64,000 nt of DNA, taken from Rehmannia glutinosa. Taxonomy: Eukaryota; Streptophyta; Magnoliopsida; Lamiales; Orobanchaceae. Of the stretch, positions 1-11,147 are shown piece after piece. A program made the translations under genes and the position numbers. How positions within the stretch are numbered: position 1 is the stretch's first letter; every line of letters begins with the position of its first letter. The notes under the pieces were generated by a model. That model did not search any database and was not told where the DNA came from. It worked only from the letters and a program-made list of their open reading frames with translations. Location of the stretch: NCBI GenBank assembly GCA_016081115.2, contig JABTTQ020000156.1, positions 268,910-332,909 of the forward strand. Direction: 5' to 3'.

Positions 1-72
1 ATTTGAGAGTTCAGACTCTTTTTCCTTTTTGTGTTCCATTTCTTTTCTCGATTCTTCCGAGTGTCACCACTC

Positions 73-600
73 AATTAATCCTAACTCATGTTTGAGTTCT
101 TCAAATCTTGACTCACATAATGGTTTTGTGAAGATGTCACCCAATTGTTTATCGGTTGAGATATATTCCAAGATGATATCCTTCTTTTCAACATGATCTC
201 TTATGAAGTGATATCGACATCGATATGCTTTGTTCTTGAATGCAACACAGGATTTTGAGTAATGGCAATTGCACTTGTGTTATCACACATGATTGGAATT
301 TCTTTTTCCTCAACTTCATAGTCTCTCGGTTGTTGTCTCATCCATAGGACACACAACAGCGCCTGTGCAGCCTATGTATTCCGTCAATTGTAGAGGTGGC
401 TATTGAGTTTTGCTTCTTGCTAAACCAGGAAATCACTGTTTCCTAGCATTTGACATGTGCACGAAGTACTCTTCCTGTCCACTGCATCCAACATAGTCGA
501 ATCGAATAGCCAATTAGCTTGAATCCACCTTCCTTTGGATACCATAGGCCTACTTCTTGGCTTCCTTTCAAGTATCTCAATATTCTCTTTCTTTCTTTGT
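73..600 (-). pseudogene. Element A RNase H domain (broken frame)
   Basis: C-terminal Pol domain that degrades RNA in the RNA/DNA hybrid. Reading right to left there is the YLKG / GLWYPKEGGFKL start, the GTCQM-like stretch near 440-480, the SIAT / AEAEY region near 375-410, the MCDN motif near 280-300 and the KPLCESRFEELK end near 85-130. The frame changes several times; the segment with the AEAEY glutamate and the LWMRQQ motif is scrambled at CAG/CTG positions compared with B. A genuine pseudogene cannot be told from consensus error here. Confidence 0.8.
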
Positions 601-779
601 CATATGGCTCTCTTTTGGAGCAGATTGAAATCTTGCACATACACCTCTGACAAAGGTAATGTCCGGCTCGCTGTCTTTGTGAGATAGAGCAATGATCCAA
701 TAAGTGCTCAGTATCTTGTTTGATCTATAGGCTTGCCATCCGCATCCATGTCCATTTTGACTTATGTGTTCATTGGTAT

Positions 780-1500
780 TTTTACGAAGACTTCTCCTCC
801 ATACCAAACTTCTTCATTAAATCTACGGTGTATTTTGTTTGACTTATGAAGGTTCCATCCCAATTTGTTTCACTTGGAGTCCAAGGAAGAATGTCGACTC
901 TCCCATCATGCTCATTTCAAATTTACTTTGCATGAGGTTTGAAAACTTTTCACACAGACTCTTTGTTTGTGGATCCAAAGATGATGTCATCCACATATAT
1001 TTGAACAAGCAAAGATACTCTTTTTGTCTTGAATTCGAAAAGTGTTCTATCTACTTTTCCTTTTGTGAATCCATTTTTGGTTAGGGATTGTGACAAAGTG
1101 TCATGCCATGCTTTGGGTGCCTGTTTCAATCCATATAGAGCTTTCTTGAGTTTGTATACCTTATCTCCAAGAGTCTTCTGCTCAAATCCTGGAGGTTGTT
1201 CAACATACACTTCTTCTTCCAATAAACCATTTAGGAATGCACTTTTTACATCCATCTGATGTACAATGAAATCCTTGTGAGCAACATAGGCAAGAAATAT
1301 CCTTATAGCTTCCAATCTTGCTACAGGGGCAAATGTTTCATCAAAATCTATCCCTTCTTCTTGGCAATATCCTTTGGCTACTAGTCTTGCTTTGTTTCTT
1401 ACCACAGAACCTTCCTCGTTCATCTTATTTCTGAACACCCATTTGGTGCAATAACATTTTGGTGCCAAACTGATTCAGCTCTTCTTGCATAGCTTGAATC
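780..1500 (-). pseudogene. Element A reverse transcriptase domain (RVT_2)
   Basis: Copia-type reverse transcriptase. An open stretch at 950-1468 carries, in order, TKWVFRNKMNEEG, KARLVAKGYCQEEGIDF, ETFAPVARLEAIR, MDVKSAFLNGLLEEE, EQPPGFE, KKALYGLKQAPKAW and the catalytic LLVQIYVDDIIFGSTN box (YVDD holds two of the three metal-binding aspartates; MDVKSAF holds the first). The continuation toward 780 (TKYT / KKFGMEE) is in other frames. The protein context is normal for Sirevirus RT; the breaks at both ends are one- or two-base shifts. Confidence 0.9.
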
Positions 1501-1899
1501 CAGTGTGTGTCGTCCAAGGCTTGTGACACGTCTTTGGGCTCTATTTGCGAGATGAAGCATGTGAACATGGCTTCTTGTTGAGTTCGGATCTTGTTTGACA
1601 CCTTCTTTTATATCTCCAATGACAAGTTCTCGGTGGATGGTCTCTTAGCCATCTTACATCAAGGTTGGAGTAAGTTAGCTGGATTGATCGACTTGCAAAT
1701 TTTGTGTTGATGTGGTCGACTCTCTCGTAATCACTTAGCCGCAAATTTTCCGATTGTTTCGAGATTCAGCTATCTCATCTTCTTCTCGAATTGATAATTC
1801 CCGACAAACCACATAGGGACTTCTTCGTATGTTTGGATGATTCAGTTTATCGGTGATTATTCATTGTCTTCTCCATTTACATTTGGCTCATCGAATACT

Positions 1900-2750
1900 A
1901 CATGAATGGATTCTTACGTAACCATAGTTCTTTTGTTGAGTACTCTGAGGCTTTGCTTTGTTGAGTATCCTAAGAAGATACCTTCATCAGCTTTAGCATC
2001 AAAAGCCTTTAGATTGTCTTTGCCATTGTTGTGGATGAAGCATTTACATCCAAATATTCGAAATATGTAACATTTGGTTTTCTTCAGTCCAAATCTCATA
2101 GGGAGTCTTTGTCATTTTGTCTGTTTATCATACATCTGTTTTGGGTGTAGCAAGTTTGTGTTGATTGCTTCACCCCAAAATCTTTTTGGTAACCTTGCTT
2201 GATTAACATGGTCCTTGCCGCTTCTTTGAGGGTTCTGTTCTTCTTTCTCGCAACTCCGTTCGCTATGGAGTCCTTGTTCTTGATAGTTCATGACCAATAC
2301 CATTTTCAATACAACATCGAGTTATTATTCCATTGACAAACTCGGTTCCTCTGTCGATCTTATTTTGATAATGGTTTGGCTCCTCTCGTTTTGAATCCTC
2401 TTCATCATTTGTGGTAGTTTTTGTAGAGTTTCTTTCTTCTTACACATGAATATTGTCCATGTATATCTTGAGTAATCATCTACTACCACCAAGGTGTATT
2501 TCTTTCCACTTATCTTTGTTTGGTTCCCTTTGGGCCAAATAGATCCATATGAAGTCTGATGCAATATTCTTGTTGAAGATTGGCATGTCTTTTCTTTGAA
2601 TGAAGATTTGATTTGTTTTCCTTTCGACATGCATCACATATACTCTCCTTCTTGTATATCTTGAATGGAAGTCCTTCCACAAGATTACTTCTTGCAAGCT
2701 TGTTAATCGTTTTGAAATTTAGATGACTCAGCTTTTTGTGCCACACCAAC
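1900..2750 (-). pseudogene. Element A integrase with GAG-pre-integrase zinc finger
   Basis: Inserts the cDNA into the host genome. The N-terminal zinc-binding part lies at 2510-2749 (WHKKLSHLNFKTINKLARS then ICDACRKEN; His and CxxC ligands visible). The core follows with HMDLFGP and VVDDYSRYTW (first catalytic Asp) and reaches RSTEEPSLSME near 2325, where the second Asp stretch is frame-shifted. The C-terminal part at 1914-2099 has FGCKCFIHNNGKDNLKAFDA and GIFLGYS. At least three frame changes interrupt it. Confidence 0.85.
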
Positions 2751-2899
2751 TTGATTCAGCTGTGCTCTTTGCTAGTAGACAAGTGCTGGGTGTTGCAGTC
2801 GACCAATCTACGACATACATATTCTTCTGTCTACATCCTTGCAGCACAACTTCATTTGATTCAATATCCTTGATTTGGCATATACCCATGTTAAATCCA

Positions 2900-3180
2900 A
2901 CATTGTAGCCCTTGTCACGAGTTGGTGATGCTTAGCAGGTTGAAGTTGAGTCCTTCAACATATGCAACGTCTGTGATTTCTAATCCATTCCTCTTGATGG
3001 ATCCAATGCCTCTTATTTCACCAGGAGCTTCATTTCCTCCAAATATGACTTTTGCTCCTTTTACTTCCTTGAATTTTGACATGATTTTTCTTGTTTCTGT
3101 CATGTGTCGGAACAACCACTATCCATGTACCAGGTTCCTTAGCACTCACATTCCTTGAACCGCAATCAAGGAAATTAAGT
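2900..3180 (-). pseudogene. Element A aspartic protease region
   Basis: Polyprotein protease that matures Gag-Pol. On the minus strand GTWIV (near 3130-3150) precedes the place of the catalytic D-S/T-G, then HDRN/TETRK, then VIFGGNEAPGEIRGIGSI and ITDVAYVEGLNFNLLS at 2915-3115. The active-site DSG triplet falls at a frame change around 3100-3125, so an intact active site is not visible. Flanked by gag on its right and the integrase zinc finger on its left, the normal copia position. Confidence 0.7.
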
Positions 3181-5495
3181 TTTAGGTACCCATACTTGCG
3201 GGTCCGAGGGGTTAGAATTGTAAGATGATCCAACCAACTTATAGCCAAATGATTTGACTCTAAGGGGTTGCCATCTATCGATGCCATAATCATAATTAAT
3301 CCTGGCAAATTCCTTGGGGATTCTAGGTTCATACAAATTTGTCTCTTTTGTCGTATGCTCCGCATATGTGTTTTAGCAATTGCCTTTCTTGGGTAGTTGT
3401 GGTGTCTTTGAGTGTGGTGCCTAGGTGCATAGGTGTCTTTGATGAAAGCTCTTATACTTTTGGAATGGCCTTTCTTGAGTTCTAGGCCTTTGCCATTTGG
3501 GCTTATATTCCATAAGTCTATCTTTGATAGTTCACATTATTCCAATCACTTGGCTTGGATATTTTCTACCATTCCCATCATATGTATTTCTCTTATAGAT
3601 TTTCTGGGGTTTTTGGTAGCTCGCTTCTTCTTTGAGTATTTTTTTTGGAGTTTCTTTGAGGAACTCGGTGAATCTCTTCTCGATTGTCCTTTAGCGCACT
3701 CAATCGGGTTTTTTTCTTTTCCTTTATAACCAAGGCCGTTTGCTTGTTATGGTGCTTTGGATTGAATGTGTGTGCAACATTTAGAGTTTTGGATTTTTCG
3801 GACTCTTCATGACTTGAAGATCCTTTTTCCAAAATTACTTTTGAGGTTTGACATAGCACGAGAGGAATTAAATCCTAAGCTTTGTCTTGTCTCCACATTC
3901 TCTTTGACTCATAATAAGATCATCCAATGATTTAGATGCCTTAGTGAATGAGGCAATAACATTTTTGAGGTCATTCTCCTCTTCTCTATAGCAGCAATTT
4001 TTGCTATTAATTTAGCATTTTCAGCCTTTAAACTTCCATTCTCATCGCCTATTTGACTTAGAGTACTCGGCTCCTTAGTCGGCTTTGAGTTTTTGACTCT
4101 TGAGTAGGATGTTTTCCTCATTTAATAGTGTGTGTGAGGATTTAATGTGTTCAAAATCTTTCATCATTTTGCCTAATGAATCATAAAGATCGAGTGGGGG
4201 TGAAGTGTGTGTGTCACGATCACTATCACTAGAGTCTAAGTTTGATAAGTTGGATTGTACCTCATCTTCTTGGTCGATTGATCTTGTTCCTTGGCCATCA
4301 AGCGGATCGGGCTTCTTCTTCGAGTCACTTGAGTAGTCACTTCATCTTTGCTCTCAATCATTTGTCTCTCTTGACTTAGTTTGTCTCGGTGAATGACCAT
4401 CATTGCCTTTTTCTTTTCTTGTCTTCTTTCTCTCAAGACCTTTCTTTCTTCTTCATTCTCGTATTTGTTGACTACAGGATATGAGCGATCAATGGCATAG
4501 TGACCTGGTTGTCTACAGTTCCAACATAGATATTGACCTTTTGATCGACTCTTTCCATTCTTGAATTGTCAACCCTTTGATACTCAACTTTTTGATGATG
4601 TTCTCTTGGTTGGCCTATCTTCCCTTGATTTGGAGGGAGCCGAGTGTCTTTTGGAAGATTCACCCTTTCCTCTCTTGTAGTTCTTATTGAAGAACTTGTT
4701 GAACCTCTTAACCATCGTGGCTATTTCTTCCGGATCAATGACTTCTTTGACCTCGGCTCTCTTCCCATCTTTAACAATTAGAGCGAGTTGTTTTGGGTAC
4801 ATTTGTCTCTTCCTCGGGTCTTTTCTTCTCGGCTCAAACTCGTAGGCTTTGAGGTCCGAGAATAGTTCATGGTTGGATGTCTTTGATAGGTCCATGGAAT
4901 GTCTCGGTGCCATGACCTTCATTTCCCATTCATTTGGGAGACTTTTTAGGATCTTCATACACATTTCTTTCGTGTATATTCCTTTCCAAGTGCACAACTC
5001 ATTTGTGATTTCTATGAACCGAGCATCCAGTTGATCCAGGTTCTCTCCCGAGATCATTTTGAAGTTCTCAAATTTTTGTCTGACCACCGATAATTTGTTT
5101 TCTTTGATTTGCTCACGAGCCTTCACAAATCAATGTCACTTGTCCCGATTTCTTTAGCCGTTTTGCATGATTTGACTTTATTGAACATGGCTTTGTCCAG
5201 GGTTTTGTAAAGAATGTCCTTGGCTACATTGTCCAGGTTGTATCTTTTTCTATCATCATTTGTCCACTCAGTTCTTGGTTTTTCAACCATGACTGGTCTG
5301 GGAGCAACATCATCTTCTTCCTTTGCAACTCTTCGCATGCGAGTTGTGTTCACCTTTAAGATTTGCAGAGGCCCATCTTCTATCACTATCCACATCTCAT
5401 CATGTAATCTTTGATAGATGAGCCTGCATACGAATTTTCCAATCATCAAATTCTTCAATTGTGAACATAGGGATGCGTGTCAAATTTGCTTCCAT
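3180..5495 (-). pseudogene. Element A gag (capsid/nucleocapsid)
   Basis: Structural protein that packages element RNA. The start codon is the CAT at 5493-5495, with the conserved MEANLTRIPMFTIEEFDDW opening. A capsid-like stretch lies at 4584-5126 (KFENFKMISGENLDQLDA, MCMKILKSLPNEWEMK, MVKRFNKFFNKNYKRGKGE). The CCHC knuckle near 4470-4535 reads CWNCRQPGHYAID, but the last Cys is an Arg codon. A Glu/Lys/Asn-rich coiled-coil stretch with NEEN / ENAKLIA near 3900-4140 and a Lys/Arg-rich tail toward 3200 follow. Several frameshifts, many of them at CAG/CTG sites. Confidence 0.85.
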
Positions 5496-5609
5496 GATAA
5501 TACCTTTTAATGATAAAAGGAGTTTTGAGAGTTTAAGTACTAAAGCAACCTTTGAAAAAGTTTGGAGATCTAGTTTAGTAACCAGTGCGGAGGGTTCAAT
5601 GAACCAACC

Positions 5610-5621
5610 GCTCTGATACCA
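5610..5621 (-). promoter_or_regulatory. Element A primer-binding site (initiator tRNA-Met)
   Basis: On the minus strand reads TGGTATCAGAGC, the exact plant initiator tRNA-Met complement typical of copia elements, two bases inside the 5' LTR end. Confidence 0.93.
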
Positions 5622-5623
5622 CT

Positions 5624-7191
5624 TGTAGGTCCCAAGGGGTGTAAGTGTAAGGTTTAGAAGGGGGGGTTGAATAAACCTTACCAAATTTTCGATTTAGTCC
5701 TTCTTAAATATTCAGAGTTGATACTACACAGTTGTGTCCTAGATGGACAGTCAATTTAGTCACTCAAGAGAGTTAATCTCTCAAGACTAACTCGAAAATT
5801 TGTTGATGGAATAACTCAGTTGTTGGCTCTAAATTAACTCGACTGTGGTTTTGTTTTCAGCGGAAGACTTAACACCCTTAAGTTTGATTAAGCAAGAGTT
5901 TAGTGCTTGGTTTAGTACTTATAAATTATCAAGTGGATAGCAAATTTATCGTGAGATATAAGCGATTAAAAATGCGGGAATTAAAATCTTTGAAATGTAA
6001 ATGACACAGTGAAATTTTTATAGAGGTTCGAAGATGGGGTAATTCTTCAACTCTCTCTTCTCCAACTCCCGGAGGAATCCACTAGGTAATGATCGGTTTA
6101 CAAAGTGGTAGCAGTCCGAGATACAAGTCTTGATCACACACGGTGACTTGATCCTTTGGGACTCGATCGGAGACGCCTTGATCACTCGGTGGCTTCTCGT
6201 GCGACTCAACTTCTTCACAGGCGGTTGCCTTGCTACTACTGACTCACTTGCTCAAGCTCTTTGGATTTGATCACGAAGCCCTCCAATAGCTTAAGACTTG
6301 GTTCGATCTTGAACCTTCATACACTCCTTCGTGGAATGTAGACCCCTTGTTTTCGATATTTTCCTCTTCAACCGATTGAAGTTATCTTTCCTTCACGGGT
6401 GAGTGTTGGATTGATGTTCTTCGTAGTTTAGGCTTGAGGATTGAGAATGTTTGATTTTCTAATAATTGCTTGAACGTCTTTTGGTTGGTCTATCTCTTGT
6501 GTCACTTGTCTCTCCTTTTTTTTTTAATTAAATTCCTCGCCCTTTATAGTGATCTTTCAAAAATTTGCCCGTTGAAGAGATAGGCTAATTTTTGAAAGTC
6601 ACTTGCAATCGTTAACTTGTCTTGTTGCGATCCTTGGAATTGCCATTTCCTCGTATAAATTGTTCTTTCACCTTTTCGAGTTCTCACACGGTGTAGTGCT
6701 TCCCATTGGTTCATTCCATTTGCACGCAGGACCGAGCACTCGAGAAAGGTGGTATGGAGATATTACTTGTTTAAGTAAATCTCTTGATTTCGGCAACGGA
6801 TCTTTTCTGATTATCTCGACTTATTTGCATTTCCTTGCTTTCCCAGGTGACTTAGAGTCGACTTCCAATCATTGGATTACTTTTTGTCACTTCAACTTGA
6901 GACTTGGCTTTTCTCGAGTTGACTTGATCGATACTCCACTGTTGTATCTCACCGCTTCTTCATTGATAGAGTTCCGTCTACTCTTCTTTGCCATACTCGG
7001 CTATCTTGCAAATGAAGTCTTCCTTCTAGTCTTGAGTTGTCTTCTTGCATGTTAGGTCGTAGTCGACTTAACTCGGCTTGGCCACCAGTGTAATTGTTAC
7101 AAAGCATTTTACAACAAGAATTGGGGTGCCAACTTTCTATTCTAAGTTTTACATGGCATTCATCAAAATCTAAACAATAAAATTCCTAACA
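5624..7191 (-). repeat. Element A 5' LTR (1568 bp)
   Basis: Bounded by TG...CA; on the minus strand it starts TGTTAGGAATTTTATTG and ends GGGACCTACA next to the primer-binding site. Holds the promoter (TATA box at 6541-6549) and the R/U5 segment. Nearly the same sequence occurs in the two LTRs of element C and, in the opposite orientation, in the G-element LTRs. No gene is expected inside; the open stretch at 6603-7055 is LTR sequence read backwards. Confidence 0.92.
6541..6549 (-). promoter_or_regulatory. TATA box of element A LTR
   Basis: Minus-strand CTATAAAGG at the same LTR position as the TATAAAAGG of the G1, D and C LTRs. Confidence 0.6.
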
Positions 7192-8828
7192 GTTATCCTT
7201 ACAGTCCGAGGAGAGACTTTGGAGGACTCTCCTGGACCTTCTTGAAGGTTCAGCTCGTGCATGGCTCTTGATTCTTTAGTGGCATGCTTCAACTCGGCCT
7301 TCTCTACTGCAGCAGCTGGATCCATCTCTTTATGAGTCCCTGTGTGCAAACACATCTTGGATTTATCCAAGGCTTTGGCTCGCTCCTCAGCTTTCTCCTT
7401 CTCATCCTCATTGATGATTTGAAGGGTATCCATGCAGTATTCTTCATTCAGGGCAAATTGGACAGTTGGATGTCCAAAAAAGCTAAGTTCTTTATCTTCT
7501 TCAATAAACTCAGGGTGAGCGAACTATTGCCTTGAGTAATCCAGCTTCCATTTCCTCCACTCCCTTAGTCTGCACTGGATGTCCGGATAGATTGGAGAGT
7601 ACATTATAAGATCATCATCATCCTCCTCTCTAGCCTCTGGAATCGCGGCTAATGGAGCTTGCTCCTTCTCAGACTCAACTCCATGCATGCGAGAGGGTGA
7701 GACAACCTGTTCTTCCACGATCTTTGGCCGTCTCGGCTCCTTGTTTCTCATTTGTCTCCCCCACACTGGTCTTGATCCTCACGATCATCATCGCAGATCT
7801 TCTCGGGCTCATCAACTTTTTCTTGAGACTGCTCTTCTTGAGTATCAGCAGTCTCACTGGTCTTCTCCGGCTGAGTACCAGACTCAATTATTTTCTCTAG
7901 TTTGGACTTCTTGAATAGTCGTCTTCTGTTGGTGGCAACCAATTAGATTTCAGTTTCCACCTCTTCATGCTCTTCCTGGGGGAAGGCTTGGGTTTCAATA
8001 GAGTCTTTCTTAGAAATAGTTGTCTTTCGAGACTTGGCAGTCCGCTTTTTCTTCACGACTGGAGAAGGAATTTGGGGTTCCTTCTCAGTCTCGGCCGTGG
8101 GGGCAGGGGCTTTTGTCTGCGGGGGAAGGTGCCTTCTTTGACTTGGCTGTTGCGGCAAGGGCAGGTTTCAATATCGCATCTCTTTTCTTGGATATTGGCT
8201 TCGGGAGAAAGAGCTGGAGAGGTCTCAGCTGTGTCTTCAATAGGGTCAGTTGATTCCCCTTCACTTGTATCCGCCTTTCCCACATGGGTGTTCTTCTGCG
8301 CACCAGAGAGGTAAGATAGCAATCAGCTTAGTCTTAGACAGCTTATTGAAGCTCTCGAACTTCATGTCGGTACATTTGGACACGATGTCCATCAGCTTAT
8401 GATAGTCTTCCTTCAGAAAGTCCTTCTTAGCTATATACACAGGTTTAGCAGCATACTCCAGCTTTGCAACTTCTTTCCAAGTTGCAGCCAAAGTGACATC
8501 CTTCTCAGCGATGTCCTTTATCCCTTCATTGGGTAAGAAACAGTGCTCAGCAAGGTCTTTTGCAGTTATTTTGATGGCCTTGCTATGGACGGATGAACGG
8601 ATTTCATCGTCATGCACTTCAACGTTCACATAGAACATTGCCACTTCCTCCAGATATGTATGCATGAACTGCATCGATAGAAAGTCCTTCAGACCGAACT
8701 TTTCTAACTTCTCAGCTATCTTCTTCATCGGGGCCTCATCAATGCCCTGTTTGATCATGCCCTTGAAATCCACAGGCTCCAGTGTGGATTTTCCCAAGTA
8801 GCAATGCAAAATCATGATTTGCAGCCAT
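7192..8828 (-). pseudogene. Element B ORF3 (post-pol ORF), truncated by A
   Basis: Start codon is the CAT at 8826-8828 (MAANHDFALLLGK); a one-base shift then moves the frame to the long stretch 8261-8815. That stretch holds the conserved N-terminal domain: VDFKGMIKQ, KKIAEKLEKFGLK, TYLEEVAMFYVNVEVHDDE, HSKAIKITAKDLA, TWKEVAKLEY, KEDYHKLMDIVSKC. Downstream pieces in shifting frames are Lys/Pro/Glu-rich (RRRLFKKSKLEK, 7748-7942), then the conserved IYPDIQCRLREWRKWKLD (7524-7766) and an acidic stretch ending at the A insertion. I see no signal peptide or membrane segment. Function unknown; the same ORF occurs in C, D and G2. Confidence 0.75.
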
Positions 8829-9386
8829 TTTCAGAAATTTTAACCGATTAAAAACACGAAAAACTGTACTTAGAAGATTAGGGTTTTGAACTTGTTTACA
8901 GAGAGAAAAAGTTTTCTTGTTGAAGACGAGTAAGTTTGTGTGGAGAGAGAAATTAAATTGTCGTATATATGGGACATGAAAAGACAGTTTTTGGAATTTG
9001 AAAAAAATTGATCAAAATCAACGGTCAAGATTAGGCCCTCAAAACCACATTAATTTCCCCACATTAAATGCAGCAGCATTTATTTCTAATCATATGGTTT
9101 ACTGTGCAGCTTTTCTGCTGACAGTCACAATTACGCTAAAGTCATCTTTAAAAATATTCCCGCTCAAATAAATAGACTGTATTTTTGTCACTTAGCTCAT
9201 AAATGATTTAGCTTTCTTACAAAGTGACTTAGCTCAGCTTCTCTCTTCTCATATCATCACTCAGTTATCAGCTAACTCGATACAGTTGTCTTCCCAACTA
9301 GGCTGTGTCACTTGGCTGAAATGTAAAATTTGCTTATTTTATATTTTCTCATCTTCTGTCTCTGCTGATTGAGTCTTCTGAGCATT
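8829..9386 (-). other. Element B pol-ORF3 spacer, no gene
   Basis: About 560 bases between the pol stop (9387-9389) and the ORF3 start. A/T-rich; on the minus strand it contains CCCATATATACG about 140 bases before the ORF3 start, a possible core promoter. The equivalent spacers in C, D and G2 are similar in length (about 435-635 bases) and also end in a TCTCTC-rich, A-rich leader before the ATG. Confidence 0.5.
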
Positions 9387-9900
9387 CTAACTCAGCTCAA
9401 TTAACCCTAACTCATTCTTGAGCTCTTCAAATCTTGATTCACATAATGGCTTTGTGAATATGTCAGCTAACTGCTTATCAGTTGAGATGTATTCCAAAGT
9501 GATGTCTTTCTTTTCAACATGATCTCTCATAAAATGATATCTGACATCAATGTGCTTTGTTCTTGAATGTAATACTGGATTCTGAGTGATTTCAATAGCA
9601 CAAGTGTTATCACACATAATTGGAATCTCTTTTTCTTCAATATCATAATATCTCAACTGCTGTCTCATCCATAAGACTTGGACACAACAGCTGCCCGTAG
9701 CTATGTACTCTGCTTCAGCTGTGGATGTAGCTATTGAATTTTGTTTCTTATTGAACCAAGAAACCAACCTATTTCCAAGCATTTGACATGTACCTGGAGT
9801 ACTCTTCCTGTCAACTCTACATCCAACATAGTCTGAGTTTGAGTATCATACCAGCTTGAATCCTCCTTCCTTTGGATACCATAAGCCGACTTCATGGCAT
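9387..9900 (-). CDS. Element B RNase H domain
   Basis: Best-preserved RNase H in the window. The open stretch 9387-9782 runs from MLGNRLVSWFNKKQNS through TSTAEAEYIATGSC (catalytic Glu), LWMRQQL, PIMCDNTCAIEITQNP (Asp), SRTKHIDVRYHFMRDHV and DIFTKPLCESRFEELKNELG to a natural stop at 9387-9389. The first part (YVGCRVDRKSTPGTCQ) lies just upstream in another frame, so one shift near 9782-9846 separates it from RT. Normal length and end for copia RNase H. Confidence 0.85.
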
Positions 9901-10800
9901 CCCTTCAAATACCTTAGGATTCTCTTAGTTGTAGTCATGTGGCTCTCTTTTGGTGCAGATTGAAATCTAGCACATACACCTACTGCAAAGGTAATGTCTG
10001 GCCTGCTTGTTATTAGATAGAGGAATGATCTAATGAGGGCTCTATATTTAGTTTGATCAATAGCTTTTCCATCTGCATCCATGTCCATCTTGACTGATGT
10101 ATTCATAGGAATCTTCACAGGAGACTTTTCTTCCATACCAAATTTCTTCATCAAATCTCTGGTATACTTGGTATGGCTTATAAAGGTTCCGTCCTTCAAT
10201 TGCTTGACTTGAAGTCCTAAGAAGAAAGTCAGCTCTCCCATCATGCTCAACTGAAACTTGCCTTGCATGAGGTTTGAGAACTTGTCACACAACTCTTTGT
10301 TTGTGGATCCAAAAATGATATCATCCACATATATTTGAACAAGCAGTATACTCTCTCCATCTTGAATCCTGAAGTGTGTTTTGTCAACCTTGCCTTTGGT
10401 GAATCCATTGTCAATTAGAAACTGAGATAATGTATCATACCATGCTCTTGGTGCTTGTTTCAATTCATATAATACTTTCTTGAGCTTGTAGATCACTTTA
10501 TCTCCAATAGTTTTTTGATCAAAACATGGAGGTTGTTCAACATAGACTTCTTATTCTAATAGTCCATTTAGAAATGTACTCTTCACATCCATTTGAAATA
10601 GAGTGAAGTTCTTATGTGCAGCATAAGCAAGAAACATCCTTACTGCTTCCAATCTGGCAACAGGAGCAAAGGTTTCACCAAAATCTATACCTTCTTCTTG
10701 GCAATACCCTTTGGCTACCAATCTTGCTTTGTTTCTTACAATAGATCCTTCCTCATTCATCTTATTTCTGAAAACCCACTTAGTGCCAATAACATTTTGG
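9846..10800 (-). pseudogene. Element B reverse transcriptase domain
   Basis: Two open pieces. 10551-10760 has MNEEGSIVRNKARLVAKGYC, ETFAPVARLEAVR and QMDVKSTFLNGLLE (first catalytic Asp present). 9846-10496 runs KLKKVLYELKQAPRAWYDTL, then LLVQIYVDDIIFGSTNKE (YVDD), MMGELTFFLGLQVKQ, TKYTRDLMKKFGMEEKS, ALIRSFLYLITSRPDITF and TKRILRYLKG. An in-frame stop at the EEEVYVEQ site (near 10550) is the only break between the halves, so this RT is nearly whole. Confidence 0.88.
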
Positions 10801-11147
10801 TGGGTTGGCCTTGAACTAATTCCCGTACATTGTTTCTTTCAAACTGATTCAGCTCTTCTTGCATAGGCCTGAATCCAATGTGTATCTTCCAATGCTTGAG
10901 ACACATCTTTAGGCTCTATTTGGGAAATAAAACAAGTGAACATAGCTTCATGTTGTGCTCTGGATCTGGTTCTTATGCCATCTCTAACATCTCCAATAAC
11001 TAACTCAGGTGGATGGTCACTCAGACATCTCACATGAGGTTGGAGTAAGTCGATTGGATTCAGTCGTCTCGCAGCTAAGTTGTCTTAAACAGCTCTTTCA
11101 TCTTCATTTAGATGTAGACCTTCAAGTTGTCTTTGAGATTCAACTAT

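Larger units (their letters stand above)
1..7191 (-). mobile_element. Element A: Sirevirus-type Ty1/copia element, 3' part outside window
   Basis: Read on the minus strand it runs 5' LTR (5624-7191), primer-binding site, gag, protease, integrase, RT, RNase H, and leaves the window just after the RNase H end. ORF3, polypurine tract and 3' LTR are therefore not seen. It is inserted in ORF3 of element B: on its right the B frame resumes at 7192, and GTTAT (7192-7196) is the expected one half of a 5-bp target duplication; the other half is off the left edge. Same subfamily as element C, since both LTRs start TGTTAGGAATTTTATTG when read 5' to 3'. Confidence 0.9.

Noticed and set aside
839..1259. 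Plus-strand frames over the A reverse transcriptase
   Set aside because: Shadows of the conserved minus-strand RT; equivalent shadows occur over RT in B, C and G2.
3433..3729. Plus-strand 98-codon hydrophobic open frame, looks like a membrane protein
   Set aside because: It is the antisense of the Lys/Glu/Asn-rich gag coiled coil and tail of element A; Phe/Leu/Ser-rich antisense frames recur at the same place in B and C.
5610..5621. Possible tRNA gene at tRNA-like sequences near the LTRs
   Set aside because: Only 11-13 bases complementary to the tRNA 3' end are present; these are primer-binding sites.
6603..7055. 150-codon open frame inside an LTR
   Set aside because: Opposite to the element's transcription, not preserved in the collinear LTRs of C, B or G, and with no recognisable domain.
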